A DNA stretch of 64,000 bases from Taudactylus pleione (taxonomy: Eukaryota; Chordata; Amphibia; Anura; Myobatrachidae). The translations under genes were made by a program, and so were the position numbers. The stretch is from positions 2,289,501 through 2,353,500 of the forward strand of contig JAUIMM010000582.1 of NCBI GenBank assembly GCA_031769625.1, given 5' to 3'. Below the pieces are notes generated by a model. The model saw nothing but the letters and a program-made list of their open reading frames with translations. It searched no databases and had not been told where the DNA came from. Positions 1 to 9,928 of this stretch are shown here, one piece after another; position 1 is the first letter of the stretch, and each line of letters opens with the position of its first letter.

Positions 1-551
1 ATGGAAAAGGCTTCTGAACCATTAAGGGTTCTTAGCATTCAGGGAAACCATTTCTAATCAGCCTTAAAATGCTGTTTTATTGCCAGACGGAAACAAAAAC
101 ACGATTTAAGCAGGAACACCGCTGGGATGGCAAAGAACAAAATCCAAGGTAGATGTTAAAGGGTTATTCTGTATTAGGCATTCACCCTTAATTATATATG
201 CCATTCATTGTCGTGCCCTTGAATACGGCACGGATTGGCTTTGCCTGCACGCTTGATTACTATTTTGTTTTCCCCCCCAAACATACATTTTTATTGATTT
301 TCAGAATAAAAAAGTTAAACAAGAGGGTTCAATAAACAACAACAGGGAATGATGACACGAAGGAGAAGACCCGAGGACCAGGCTAATGCATACAGAAGCA
401 ACAAAATACCTTAACATACAATAAGTATTAGACATGCAAAAAAAAAAAAAAAAGGGGGGGACATGAAAACACCAAACCAGTCTACTTGTGCAAAAAAACA
501 GAATATATAATACATAGTAAATTTACATAGACCCATCATATAGATCTCTCT
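1..551. other. Non-genic DNA with an A/G homopolymer
   Basis: I see no gene or recognisable element here. The one local feature is a run of about 16 A followed by 7 G at 438-460. Base composition is AT-rich and both strands are broken by frequent stops. Confidence 0.6.
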
Positions 552-691
552 CAGGGGTGGGCAATAAGTGGCCCTCCAGCAGTTGAACTACAAATTCCAG
601 CATACCTTGCAACAGTTTAAGCATGGCCAAAAAGCAATACTGTGGCAGGGCATGCTGGGATGTGTAGCTCTACAACAGCTGAGGGGTCGCT
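552..691. mobile_element. hAT-like foldback MITE (copy 1)
   Basis: The sequence begins CAGGGGTGGGCAATAAG and folds back on itself. The left arm (about 570-605, with the words GGCCCTCCAGCAG and ACTACAAATTCCAGCAT) is matched by the right arm (about 645-685, with GGCATGCTGGGATGTGTAG and CAGCTGAGGG). This is the layout of short non-autonomous hAT-type MITEs, which have CAG-type ends and no coding capacity. The right tip has decayed and no target-site duplication can be called. A second copy lies at 5411-5532. Confidence 0.7.
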
Positions 692-1000
692 TATTAAATA
701 AAGAAAAATAATAAAAAAAAATATATATATATCTATATATACTGTATATAATAAAGTCCCCGGTTCAGGGGGTCTGCTTGTTCATTCGGGTAAATCTCTT
801 GAACCACTGGACAGATTTTAATAGGGTTTTCACTATTCTATACAGCATTGGTCGAGGGAGGTTTAAGTGTATGAATCATTCATCTGTGACAAAAGGGAGA
901 TGAGCAGCGCCGATTTTAGTGAAGCAAAGTCACAGTAAAAGGTCTTGCACCAAACTGCTGTATAGGAGCTGGCCAAGGTGCTGAAACAGCAAAAAATAGT
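692..1000. other. AT-rich microsatellite and unassigned repeat-like DNA
   Basis: A/T and TATATA tracts occupy roughly 705-750. The following 150 bases (from AGTCCCCGGTTCAGGGGG to about 900) read like the edge of an interspersed repeat, but I cannot name it and see no matching second end. Confidence 0.35.
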
Positions 1001-1461
1001 GGGCCTGATTCACTATACCGTACGTAACTGTGATTATGCACGCAATCTGCTGATTGTTCCGCACTGCACTTGCGCGAACCGGCCGTTGCAATGGGGATTG
1101 CGCAGACCCATCGCAGAGTGATTGACAAGAAGTGCCATTTGTGGGAGGTGATGGGGGGGGGTCTGCAAAACACAGGCATCCCACGCCATTGCAGGGGTGT
1201 GCATAAATTAGCCACTGCAATGCTGTACGCAGTCAAAGGTCTCATAACGTGCGTGGTTGTTGCCAATTTCCGAGTAATGTCAGCGTTTGTGTAAGTGTGT
1301 GTGAGGCTGCGATGGTACTTGATTGTACCGATGGTTTTGAAGTCTTGCTAAACATTACGGATGTGTGCTAAGTAAAGTGGGCAGTGCTGCGACGGGAGAG
1401 CAATCGCAATGTATTAGCATACACTATCGCAGTTGAACTGTTTGCATGATCGCCCAGGCCC
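1001..1461. mobile_element. Possible Harbinger-like TIR element
   Basis: The left end reads GGGCCTGATTCAC and the right end reads CCCAGGCCC. AGT lies immediately outside both ends (998-1000 and 1462-1464), which would be a 3-bp target-site duplication. The left tip is shared with families A and B. The right inverted repeat is badly decayed, so the right boundary is tentative. It contains no open reading frame worth naming. Confidence 0.4.
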
Positions 1462-2060
1462 AGTGAGAGCAAATCACAGATAGCAATGTTCCCTGTTGCT
1501 TAGCAGCAGCCTGGAGAGGGGAGGGAGTCAGGGACTGAGCAGGGTCACTTCTGAGGCAGACAGAGAGTGGGAGACCACCGCCAATGAACCCATGAAGATG
1601 CCATGGTGCAGGTACAGTAGCCAGGAAGGAGCCAGGGGAGGCATAGATATCAGGGTCTTCTTCCCTCATGTGCTTTTCCTTCCCTTACCTAAGTTAGCAT
1701 CTCTTCCCCACTGAGCACAGCCCCTTGGGTTCTGCCACCATGATGCTCATATGGGTATTATAAGCGACCGCTGATGCAGCAATGGTTATAAACCTTGTCC
1801 ATGTTCTGTAGTGTAAGTGACTTTTTTCCTGTCTTGTTCATACTGTCTCTGTACTTTATAAGGTGCCGCAGAGGATAGTGATAATAAAAAAATCAATGAT
1901 TGTCTGAAACAAAACATTTTCAGGAGAAAACCAGAAGAAGAAAACTGCCGAACCCCCCCCCCCCCCTCCCTTCCAACCCTAAAAATGGAGAATTGGTGAT
2001 GACTCCTGAGCTGTAAATCTGACTCTGATCCCACCAACAAAATGGTTAAATGTTGGCAGA
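1462..2060. other. Non-genic DNA with a poly(C) tract
   Basis: I see no gene. A run of 14 C occurs at 1953-1966. Short open frames here have no splice, start or homology support. Confidence 0.55.
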
Positions 2061-2567
2061 GGCCCTGATTTTTTTTATTTTTAAATGGAGCGGCCCCCCG
2101 GCCGCTCGCATTGCTGTGGGTGGCTACCCACAGCTATAGCAAGCGGCCATGATGATGGTCGCGATGGTCAAGACCATCGCGACCATCGGGCTTGCGACGA
2201 GACCCTTGTGGTAGGGTCTCGTGGCCGCAAGCCCCAGAGAGCTTCTGGCTCTAACAGAGCCGAAATCTCTCCCACTGACATCACTCGTGATTTCAGTGGG
2301 GCCGCCCCCAGACGGTAGGCATTTTCATGGGAAGCCCTCCAGCTGGGCAGCCACGCCCCCGGCCCGCCCACCAAAGGGGGCGTGCTGTCACTCAACATCG
2401 ACAGCACGCCCCCTTTGGTGCGAGACCCAGAGCGACGGATTGCCCGTTGTTATCCGGGTCTCGCGAATGCGCACGACGGAGCCAGCTCCGTCGTGCACAT
2501 GCGCTCTGGACCACCATCGACCCGGTTGCGAGCGCTCAGCGCTTGCGACCGAGTCTGAATCAGGCCC
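2061..2567 (+). mobile_element. Family A hairpin-chain TIR element, copy A1
   Basis: The right end is a clean TCTGAATCAGGCCC tip. The left tip hairpin has collapsed to GGCCCTGATTT. The interior is a string of adjacent inverted repeats: GCTGTGGGT/ACCCACAGC near 2112-2136, GATGGTCGCGATGGTC/GACCATCGCGACCATC at 2155-2188, GAGACCCT/AGGGTCTC near 2199-2220, a TGACATCA/TGATTTCA arm pair near 2276-2297, GGCGTGCTGTC/GACAGCACGCC near 2379-2410, and GCACGACGGAGC/GCTCCGTCGTGC near 2471-2497. Flanking trinucleotides are AGA and ATA, so the 3-bp duplication matches at two of three bases. It is non-autonomous; long open frames in it are a by-product of palindromic GC-rich sequence. Confidence 0.8.
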
Positions 2568-3917
2568 ATAGGTCCTGTCCCTCCGCCCCACAGATAACAG
2601 GCTACTCTACATAATAACATATTACAGCTAACAGGAGCAGACGTCTCCGTACTAACTCAATAATGAAAAATAGGAAACAAACACGAATTAAGTGAATACG
2701 TTTATCTGAGCTGTACAGAACGCCGTATCCCATGCGTCTCAGCGTGTGACAGGTCACTTTCCGGGACACCATAGTCCATCCGCCACAAACACGGCAGAGC
2801 AGCAGGGTACTTACAGTGAGTGAAATGACACTGATTGGGTAAGCAGAGAGCGATACCCGCCATTATTACAGCGGAAACGAGGAATACAGTGACAATGCCA
2901 ATACGGCAACCTTCAATGTGGGCGGCATCTGGAACAAAGTATAACGATTGGGGTCACGGCACAACAACTTCTGCAGATGTTGGGCCACACAGAACGTTCC
3001 GCTGAGAAAATGGCGTCCACTCCCCGTCCACCAAAGGTCATATAATCACAACCTCCCCATGTTTAAACTGTAGAGGTCAGGACACTTTTTGCGCCCGGTG
3101 ACAATATGGCTGCAGGCTGACGATGAGGCACACACGCTGCGTGTGTGACGTGTAATGCGGTGATAATGTAGCCCAACAACTCTCCCCTAAACTAATATCA
3201 CTGGAATGCTGTAGGCGCAGTGGGCGGAACATGAGCCTTAACTGTGGGCGTCAGGCCTGTAGATAATTGTGCTGTAACTAACCATGTCTATGCACGCCAT
3301 GTTAGTCATATGAGGGGGAGGGTATCGTTACCACCCCAAATCATTTAAAAAAAAAAAAAAAGTTTGCTACTGTTAATACAGTAGGATAGCCCCTCTAACG
3401 GACAGGGGGCTGCCTCGCCTAAACTGGGTCATCTGAGAGGCGCACAGTGTCACCTACAAAAATGATGTATTCTAGGACTAAACAATGTTTTTAGCCGAGT
3501 GTCGCCTTCCTGAGATGGAACAGGCATTGCGGCAATACGAGTATTTACCGTTTCCTATTGGAGAAATGTGCAGCCCGTTTACAGTACATAACACAGAGAA
3601 CCATAGACCGACGACTGAATCACTATTACACGGACGTAGCGAGGACGGCTCCTCTGGAGACAGGGATTAGACCGCACAGACAGACGATTTATTGCCATGT
3701 ATAAAATCAATGCTCAGAAATGTACAGGCCAAAAGGTCTATTGATCACTAGTCACATTGTGCTGCCTTGCTGGATAATAGAGATAACGTAACCTACAGCA
3801 TACCTCCCAACATGACCCATTCCATCAGCTATACGATGCTCTGCCCCTGGACATCCCTCTTCATTTAAGATTGCCGTCACCTGTGTTGAACTAGTTAATT
3901 GATCAGAAAAGTGTTTC
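2568..3917. other. Non-genic stretch, apparently single copy
   Basis: No gene, RNA or transposon end is recognisable in these 1.3 kb. There is an A homopolymer of about 15 bases near 3347-3361. A 61-codon open frame at 3485-3670 is within chance expectation. Confidence 0.5.
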
Positions 3918-4058
3918 AACACAGGTGATGGAGAAGGCACCAACATTAGAGGTACAGGTGATGGAGAAGGCACCAACATTAGAGGTACAGGTGATGGAGA
4001 AGGCACCAACATTAGAGATACAGGTGATGGAGAAGGCACCAACATTAGAGATACAGGT
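3918..4058. repeat. 33-bp minisatellite, about 4 copies
   Basis: The unit contains GGTGATGGAGAAGGCACCAA followed by CATTAGAGGTACA and repeats head to tail about four times, with single-base differences such as AGAGGT versus AGAGAT. The period is divisible by three, so the array is open in several frames; that does not indicate coding. Confidence 0.9.
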
Positions 4059-4211
4059 ACCAGGAGGAGGCAGCAAGATTGGAGGCACAGGCACCAGGAG
4101 GAGGTAAAGATGTGTACACATACACCTAATGGTGCCGACATTAGGCAGAAATACACACACCAGGATGAGTTATCAAAATTGACTTGATGAAGGTACTGAC
4201 ACCAGGACGAC

Positions 4212-4815
4212 GTACGCAAGCAAGCACTAAGAGGAGGTACACAAGCAGTAAGATGAGGTAGGCAAGCAGGAGGAGGAGGTAGGCAAGCAAGAGGAGGAGG
4301 TAGGCAAGCAGTAGGAGGAGGTAGGCAAGCACTAGGAGGAGGTACACAAGCAGTAAGATGAGGTAGGCAAGAACTAGGAGGAGGTAGGCAAGCAGGAGGA
4401 GGAGGTAGGCAAGCAGTAGGAGGAGGTAGGCAAGCACTAGGAGGAGGTACACAAGCAGTAAGATGAGGTAGGCAAGCAGTAGGAGGAGGTAGGCAAGCAC
4501 TAGGAGGAGGTAGGCAAGCACTAGGAGGAGGTAGGCAAGCACTAGGAGGAGGTAGGCAAGCACTAGGAGGAGGTAGGCAAGCACTAGGAGGAGGTAGGCA
4601 AGCACTAGGAGGAGGTAGGCAAGCACTAGGAGGAGGTAGGCAAGCAGTAGGAGGAGGTAGGCAAGCACTAAGAGGAGGTAGGCAAGCACTAAGAGGAGGT
4701 AGGCAAGCACTAGGAGGAGGTAGGCAAGCACTAGGAGGAGGTACACAAGCAGTAGGAGGGGGTAGGCAAGCACTAAGAGGAGGTAGGCAAGCACTAGGAG
4801 GAGGTACACAAGCAC
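4212..4815. repeat. 21-bp minisatellite, about 28 copies
   Basis: The unit is approximately GGAGGAGGTAGGCAAGCACTA with recurring variants (ACACAAGCAGTAAGATGAGGT, AAGCAGTAGG). The strand is purine-rich. Because 21 is a multiple of three, the reverse complement stays open for hundreds of codons as seven-residue repeats (LLLVLAY or ACLPPPS by frame). These are compositional and not evidence of a protein. Confidence 0.92.
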
Positions 4816-5410
4816 AGACACACAAACTCTTATGAGATATATATTATGTTATATGACCCAGCACAAAGCCCAATCCTCAGATCCCAGTAGAGTAAGTAGG
4901 AAACTGATCCCAGTGCGGAAATCTCTTCAAAGAGGGAATTCTAATATTTTCCCCACAAATACGGTCAGATTCGGCGCCATCCGCCAATGGGAAAGGGGAC
5001 GTTTCTCGCGGATCTCTGCATAATGCGCATACATTAAAGAAAGACATGGACGCTTGCGCAGGTAGCACATCTGACTTAAAGCATCTGCCAGAGATCGCTC
5101 CAGCGGACGGAAAGATCTACCTGTTGACAATAGTAGAACGTATGGAACAGCGGCCACAAATGCTGACAACTCACAATCATGTCCATAAATCCTCTTATAT
5201 ATATTATATATACCTATATACAAAGCTCTGATAGATACATGCAATAATTACACATTGGTATCAGTGATTTAGCAGTCTAACCAACTAGCACATAACATGT
5301 AAGGGTCCTACACACCTGTCGCTTATTGTGTGCTTTATGTGGGGGTCTATATCCATGCTGTGGGGCTGAGGCAGCTCTGAAGTTTTGCGTTTTTATTATA
5401 CAGGAGCCAT
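4816..5410. other. Non-genic stretch
   Basis: No gene is recognisable. Open frames of 60-105 codons overlap on both strands around 4830-5240 but none has a splice context or a familiar domain. A short TATATATTATATATA tract lies near 5197-5211. Confidence 0.5.
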
Positions 5411-5532
5411 GCAGCCCTCCAGCTGCTTTGGAACTACACATCCCAGCATGCCCTGATACAGTTTTGCTATCAGGGCATGCTAAATCTGAGGCAGGGCAGG
5501 CTGGGATATGTAGTTCCACAGCAGCTGGAGGG
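5411..5532. mobile_element. hAT-like foldback MITE (copy 2)
   Basis: Left arm GCCCTCCAGCTGC plus GGAACTACACATCCCAGCAT pairs with right arm GCTGGGATATGTAGTTCC plus GCAGCTGGAGGG. The centre holds CAGGGCATGCT. It is the same family as 552-691 but better preserved in the arms, and it lacks clear outer tips. It is non-coding. Confidence 0.75.
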
Positions 5533-5639
5533 ACAGATATTGATTAGCCCTGTGTTATACTGCCCCTCCCTATATCCCATGAGAGAGTGACTTTAGAAGT
5601 TATATATACATAGTCTATATCATATACTCCAATACCTGC

Positions 5640-5795
5640 ATTCCTGGTGCTTAATTCCCGGTGCCAGCATCCAGATTGTAAGTAGTGGGTTAGGAAAAGG
5701 CACTAGGGGGAGGGTTAGGATACTTAACAGGTGTCGGTATCCTAACTCTGTCGGGATGCCGACGTCGGGATTCTGGCCACCGGGATCCCGTTTAA
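5640..5795. mobile_element. Fragment of a GTCGGGAT-type TIR element
   Basis: It contains GTCGGGATGCCGACGTCGGG and a C/G-rich CCACCGGGATCCCG edge next to an AGGGGGAGGGTTAGGATAC tract. The same words occur, partly reversed, at 20700-20965 (AACCCTAACCCTCT, GTCGGGATGCCGATGGTCGG). I read both as fragments of one non-autonomous DNA transposon family. Ends and target duplication are not resolved. Confidence 0.5.
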
Positions 5796-5994
5796 ACAAA
5801 GTACAATGAAAGGGTCTTTAGTGCTGAATCACACACAGGCAAAGTGATGCCTAACATACAAACATATATAGATCTGTAGATGAGGGACTATTAGCAGTAC
5901 CTAGAACCTCAGCGAATCCATCTTGCGGTGGAGCTTTTAGCTCTGTACTCACTTCCCCGCACAGTTCAGGAGGCCTCTAGAATCCTTCACACAT

Positions 5995-6119
5995 AGAGTG
6001 AAAAGTGACAAGGTGCCAGCCAATCAGCTCCTAACTGTCATTTTTCAAATACAGCCTGTGAGATGGCAGTTAGGAGCCGATTGGCTGGTATCTTATCACT
6101 TTTCACTCTTCACTTTTCC
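5995..6119. mobile_element. Foldback MITE of the AGTGAAAAGTGA family
   Basis: Left arm AGAGTGAAAAGTGA then GCCAATCAGCTCCTAACTG; right arm CAGTTAGGAGCCGATTGGCT then TCACTTTTCACTCT. The loop (about 6038-6060) is TTTTTCAAATACAGCCTGTG. The core is shared with the Harbinger-like MITE at 20369-20523 and, more loosely, with 38447-38633. Confidence 0.75.
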
Positions 6120-6240
6120 CTTCTTCTAACACTGCTTAGTAAATAGACCCCACAGACTCGAGACTCACCTGTTACCTCACGCGTTTCACTAATGTCCCTT
6201 CACTAATATTTCTCTATGCTGTTCAGCTATTTTTTTTTTT

Positions 6241-6720
6241 TTTGTGTTTTAAATGCCAATGTACAGCACTTTGAGTCCTAGCGTTCCCGCTAGGCTGTTT
6301 TAGCGGGGCGCGGCGCCCTGCCCTCTTTCTGGAGGGCAAAAAGCGCCCTGCCCTAACAGCCTGCGGGAACCATCTTCACCCGCGGGTCGCAGTGTCCCGC
6401 GGGTGAAGAAATGTGCGGTGACCCGGTCACCGCCGGAGAATAGACGCCGGGCGCATGCGCCCGGCATCTATTCTCCCTGTCTGCAGGGCTTGGGGGCTAC
6501 CCGGCGTGTCCGTAAGTGCCGGGCACGCCCCCAAGAGTGACGAAAAGGGGACGCGTCTTATAGACACGTCCCCTTTTCGATGACCACGCCCCCTTCTCGG
6601 GCGCGCACGGACATGCCCTCTCTAGCTCCGGCGCCCTGCCTCCCGCCGGAGCTAGAGGGAACACTAGAGTCCTATTGGGAGAAATTGCTATATAAATAAC
6701 TATTATTATTATTATTATTA
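6241..6720 (+). mobile_element. L2/CR1-type LINE 3' tail, split by T1
   Basis: Removing the T1 insertion joins GTACAGCACTTTGAGTCCTA to TTGGGAGAAATTGC and then TATATAAATAACTATTATTA. This is the form of a vertebrate L2/CR1-type LINE or LINE-mobilised SINE 3' end, with a short trinucleotide tail. Only the tail is present; the body is missing or unrecognisable. The same tail occurs reversed at 51480-52070. Confidence 0.6.
6279..6666 (+). mobile_element. T1 TIR element, copy 1
   Basis: Ends are TAGCGTTCCCGCTAG and CTAGAGGGAACACTA, imperfect inverted repeats. GAGTCC flanks both sides (6273-6278 and 6667-6672); if the terminal TA is counted with the target, the duplication is the 8-bp GAGTCCTA. It sits inside a LINE tail, which makes the boundaries secure. 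The interior is again serial hairpins: GAATAGACGCCGGGC/GCCCGGCATCTATTC (6437-6473), GGGGGC/GCCCCC (about 6490-6534), AAAAGGGGACGCGTC/GACACGTCCCCTTTT (6543-6577), AGCTCCGGCG/CGCCGGAGCT (6624-6653). Superfamily is uncertain; an 8-bp duplication would suit hAT, a 6-bp one would not. It has no coding capacity. Confidence 0.8.
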
Positions 6721-7187
6721 CTATTATACATGAAACTTCAAATATCTGGCAAATAAAAAGAAAAAAAAATCTTACCGCTAAATTAGTAAATGATGTAATT
6801 GGCATCTATGTGCTATATAAAAGAGTTATAGCTAGAATTTGCAGCATTACTTTACATACAAATTATAGAGAGAGAGAGGAAAAGGAGGCGATCATACCGT
6901 CACACGAAATGGCGTGGTGGCGCTGTGCTCCATACTGGGGCTCTTATCTGTCGAACTCCCAGGCATGCTCCGCCTCCTCCCTGACTTGTCAGGTGGGGAT
7001 TCTGTAAAGAAAAACAGGGATACAAGTCAGATTACATCAAATGTGGAAGATTCATCAGAATAAAACATTTTAATATAATACACAGGTTCTAGGATGAATC
7101 AGCCAGTGAATGAAAATACAGTGTTTAGGTTTAATACCGTAATCTTACATTTAATGCATACAACCTTAGATTAGATCTACAGACTAT
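6721..7187. other. Non-genic stretch
   Basis: No gene or named repeat is visible. It starts with (ATT)n remnants of the LINE tail and contains an AGAGAGAGAGGAAAAGGAGG purine tract near 6870. Confidence 0.5.
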
Positions 7188-7694
7188 GGGCCTGATACAG
7201 CGCCACTCGCTATTTGCGAGCGCTCGCTCTGAATCAGGGCGGGGAGGATTTTTTATATTTTTTTCCTGTCCGCTCGCAAAGCTGTGGGTGCCCACCCACA
7301 GCTAGTGCGCGGGCGGGCAAGAGATGGTCGCGATTATTGCGACCATCGGGCTTGCGAGGAGACCCTGTGGTAAGGTCTCGCAAGCCTGAATGAACTTCCT
7401 GCTCTAATAGAGCAGGAAGTCCACTACTGACATCACGAATGATGTCAGTAGGGCCGCCCACAAACGGCAGTCATTCCTTCGGGAACGCCTCCGTTTGTTC
7501 AGCTACCCCCCTCCCCGCATACAAAACGGGGCGAGCTGTTGATCAACATCGACAGCCACCCCGTTTTGTTGCGAGCCCCGAAGCGAGTGATTTCTCACTC
7601 GCTACGGGGCTTGCAAACGCCGCTCGTGCGCACTGGCCCACCATCGACCCGCTTACGAGCGCTATGAGCTCGCGAGCAGGTCTGAATCAGGCCC
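7188..7694 (+). mobile_element. Family A hairpin-chain TIR element, copy A2
   Basis: Ends are GGGCCTGATACAG and CTGAATCAGGCCC with TAT on both sides (7185-7187, 7695-7697); the context also reads as a 5-bp CTATG duplication. The left tip is itself a hairpin (GCGAGCGCTCGCTCTGAATC). Internal stems include GGTCGCGAT/ATTGCGACC near 7326-7345, GAGACC/GGTCTC near 7359-7379, AACTTCCTGCTCT/AGAGCAGGAAGT near 7393-7421, TGACATCA/TGATGTCA (7426-7447), AACGGGGCGAGCTGT/ACAGCCACCCCGTT near 7526-7565, and GAAGCGAGTGA/TCACTCGCTAC near 7579-7604. The last stem before the right end (the GCACGACGGAGC stem of other copies) is largely lost. Confidence 0.88.
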
Positions 7695-7900
7695 TATGTT
7701 TTATTGGTGTAAGTCATTATTCATTTACTGGACTAGTCTGTTCACTTTCTGACACTGTGCGGTAAGTCCCTCGTAAGCTCCTCTCTCGTTTTGTGGTTGT
7801 AAAGCTCTAACTATTCCTTCAATCTTTAAACCAAAAATGTATTTTAAAAGTCTACATAGGAATAATGATGGCTCAGTCTCAAAATAGGTTTTATCTTTTT
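7695..7900. other. Short non-genic spacer
   Basis: About 200 bases between copy A2 and the second T1 copy. Nothing recognisable is seen. Confidence 0.5.
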
Positions 7901-8254
7901 TAGTGTTCCCTCTAGCTCTGGCGGCAGGCAGGGCGCCGGAGCTAGAGAGGGCAATCTTGTGCGCGAGCCCGAAAAGGGTGCGTGGTTATGAAAAGGGGGC
8001 GTGTCTATAAGACGCGTCCCCTTTTCGTCATACTTGGGGGCGTGCCCGGCGCTTACGGACATGCCGGGCAGCCCCCAAGCGCTGCAGAAAGGGAGAATAG
8101 ATTCCGGGCCACCGCATGTTTGTCCACCCGCGGGACACTGCGTCCCGCGGGTGAGAACGGCTCCCGCAGGCTGTTAGGGCAGGGCGCTTTTTGCCCTCCT
8201 CCTGGAGGGCAGGGTGCTTTTTGCCCTCCGGAAGGGTTCCTAGCGGGAACGCTA
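7901..8254 (-). mobile_element. T1 TIR element, copy 2 (inverted)
   Basis: Reading + strand, it starts TAGTGTTCCCTCTAG and ends CTAGCGGGAACGCTA, the reverse of copy 1. Flanks CTTTTT and CTGTTT match at five of six bases, supporting a 6-bp duplication. Serial hairpins correspond to those in copy 1: AGCTCTGGCG/CGCCGGAGCT, AAAAGGGGGCGTGTC/GACGCGTCCCCTTTT, GGGGGC/GCCCCC, CCCGCGGGAC/GTCCCGCGGG. Two T1 copies in opposite orientation bracket copy A2. Confidence 0.78.
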
Positions 8255-8913
8255 CTGTTTCCCTTATATAGAGAAATTTCCTTAACCGCTCATTCACCCT
8301 ACAGTACGCGCAATTCTCACATCTGTGACGTACGACGCAATCTCTATCCCATTAATCGGAGACACATGTGAATTACACAGGTTCTGTGGCTGAATAACAC
8401 CAGGAGACATGGAGCCCCAGAACCTGTGTAATTCATATGTGACCTGAATTAAAGGGATGATATGGCAAATATAATATACAATCAGTAATGAAGAATAGCA
8501 GTCCCTCCTGTTAGATCCTGGCCAGCAATAGATCTACAAATTAAAAACAAAACAGGACGGCGCTTATAGTGTAGTAGTTAATATCCCAAATCTTGGTAAA
8601 TATTAGGCGTACTTGAAAGCACCAATGACGTCTGTGATTTAGTCCTCTCTCAGGAATCATAATCCATTGGAGTTAACAAAACCTGGAATACAGCCCAGCC
8701 CCAAACACACCTCAAAGCAGGAAGGAGACTGGGGGGACCCCAACAGCTGCTGGAGTGCTGGGTTCGCTCCAGCGTGACGTGAAAACGGGGGCGGGACATG
8801 CAGTCACACCCCAATAAATGCAGGCATGACCTAGCGGTAATGAGGCTACGCCCCCTTTTTTGGAAGCACACAGAGGTCCTGACTTCAGGATCCAAAATGT
8901 TGAGAGGCATCAA
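8255..8913. other. Non-genic stretch with a short hairpin
   Basis: It holds one strong inverted repeat, annotated separately at 8363-8441. The rest shows no gene. An AGGAATCATAATCCATTGGA-type stretch at 8651-8670 and onward looks single copy. Confidence 0.5.
8363..8441. repeat. Inverted repeat, 24-bp arms
   Basis: Arms at 8363-8386 and 8418-8441 match at 23 of 24 positions (core GAATTACACAGGTTCTG / CAGAACCTGTGTAATTC) around a 31-base loop. It is probably a very short foldback MITE; no flanking duplication is evident. Confidence 0.75.
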
Positions 8914-9250
8914 TGGGGGCGATTCGATTCAGTGCGATCTGAATAGCGCCGGGAAGGAGTTCCCGGAACTATTCAATTGACCACGCTGTTAAGTCAGACT
9001 AAAACCACTTAAGTCAGAGAATGCCGGGTTACTGCGCCTAAAACTGGGTGTTTGGTCATGCTGTCATTCTCCGACTAAAATGCCAGCCGCGAGGCTTTTA
9101 ACGCCACGCTAAGCTGGAAGATAGCATCGGCACTTGAGTCGGATTTACGCTCGCACCTCAGGAGGGTGCGAGCAGAAATCCTGTAGTCTGACTTAACAGC
9201 GCGGTCAATTAAATAGCTCCGTAAGCGCTATCCCGGGGCTACTCAGCGCG
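8914..9250. mobile_element. TIR element D, right tip lost
   Basis: The left end is GGGGGCGATTCGATTCAG. An inverted repeat of roughly 70 bp pairs TATTCAATTGACC plus GCTGTTAAGTCAGAC near 8970-8998 with GTCTGACTTAACAGC plus GGTCAATTAAATA near 9185-9215. The right terminus corresponding to the left tip is missing because copy A3 abuts it at about 9244-9250. An internal hairpin GCTCGCACC/GGGTGCGAGC lies near 9150-9174. It is non-coding. Confidence 0.7.
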
Positions 9251-9742
9251 CTCGCAAACGGGTCGATGTTAGCCCAGTGCCCATGTGCACGACGGAGGCG
9301 GCTCCATTGTGCACATGCGCAAAACCCGGATATGGGTCTTGCTACAAAGGGGGCGTGCTGTCGATGGTGAGTGACAGCACGCCCTTTGGTGGGCGTGCCG
9401 GGGCGGTGGCTGCCCAGACAGAGGCGTTCCTATGGGAACGCCTACCGTCTGGGGCCGGCCCCACTGACATCACAAGTGATGTCAGTGGGAGTGCCTTCGG
9501 CTCTGATGGAGCCGAAAGCACTCCAGGGCTTGCGGCAACGAGACCCTACCACAAGGGTCTCGTCGCAAGCCCGACTGTCGCGATGGTCTTGACCATCGCG
9601 ACCATCTTTTTGGCCGCTCGCTATAGCTGTGAGTGGTCACCCACAGCTATGCGAGCGGCCAGGAGGCCGCTCTAAAATTCAGAAGGATGGCCCTGATTCA
9701 GAGCGAGCGCTCTGTCAGAGCGTCCGGCTTTGAATCAGGGCC
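9244..9742 (-). mobile_element. Family A hairpin-chain TIR element, copy A3
   Basis: This copy is in reverse orientation. Its left tip is truncated at the junction with element D; its right tip ends CTTTGAATCAGGGCC. Hairpins seen: GTGCACGACGGAG/CTCCATTGTGCAC (9286-9314), GGGGGCGTGCTGTC/GACAGCACGCCC (9349-9384), AGGCGTTCC/GGAACGCCT (9422-9442), CCACTGACATCAC/GTGATGTCAGTGG (9461-9489), GTGCCTTCGGCTC/GAGCCGAAAGCAC (9490-9522), GAGACCCT/AGGGTCTC (9540-9561), GGTCGCGATGGT variants (9575-9605), TAGCTGTGAGTGG/CCACAGCTA (9622-9648). Confidence 0.82.
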
Positions 9743-9928
9743 ACAGTCCCTTTTCTCAGTAAGGACACTGAAGAGAGATCATGAATATAGTGGGAGGTTT
9801 AATGATTTCATCACATATTCTAGTAATGGGTGGAAACGTTGAGAGTCTAAACAGCAAAACTAGGGTGGGGGCAACCAGGTCGGCTATGAGAGACTTGCCC
9901 ACTCTTCCGGACGGGCGGAAGCACTATA

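Noticed and set aside
3752..4825. A 357-codon open frame on the minus strand with ACLPPPS repeats, and an LLLVLAY-repeat frame in the next frame
   Set aside because: Both come from a 21-bp minisatellite whose period is a multiple of three. There is no domain, splice site or codon-level constraint, and several frames are open at once.
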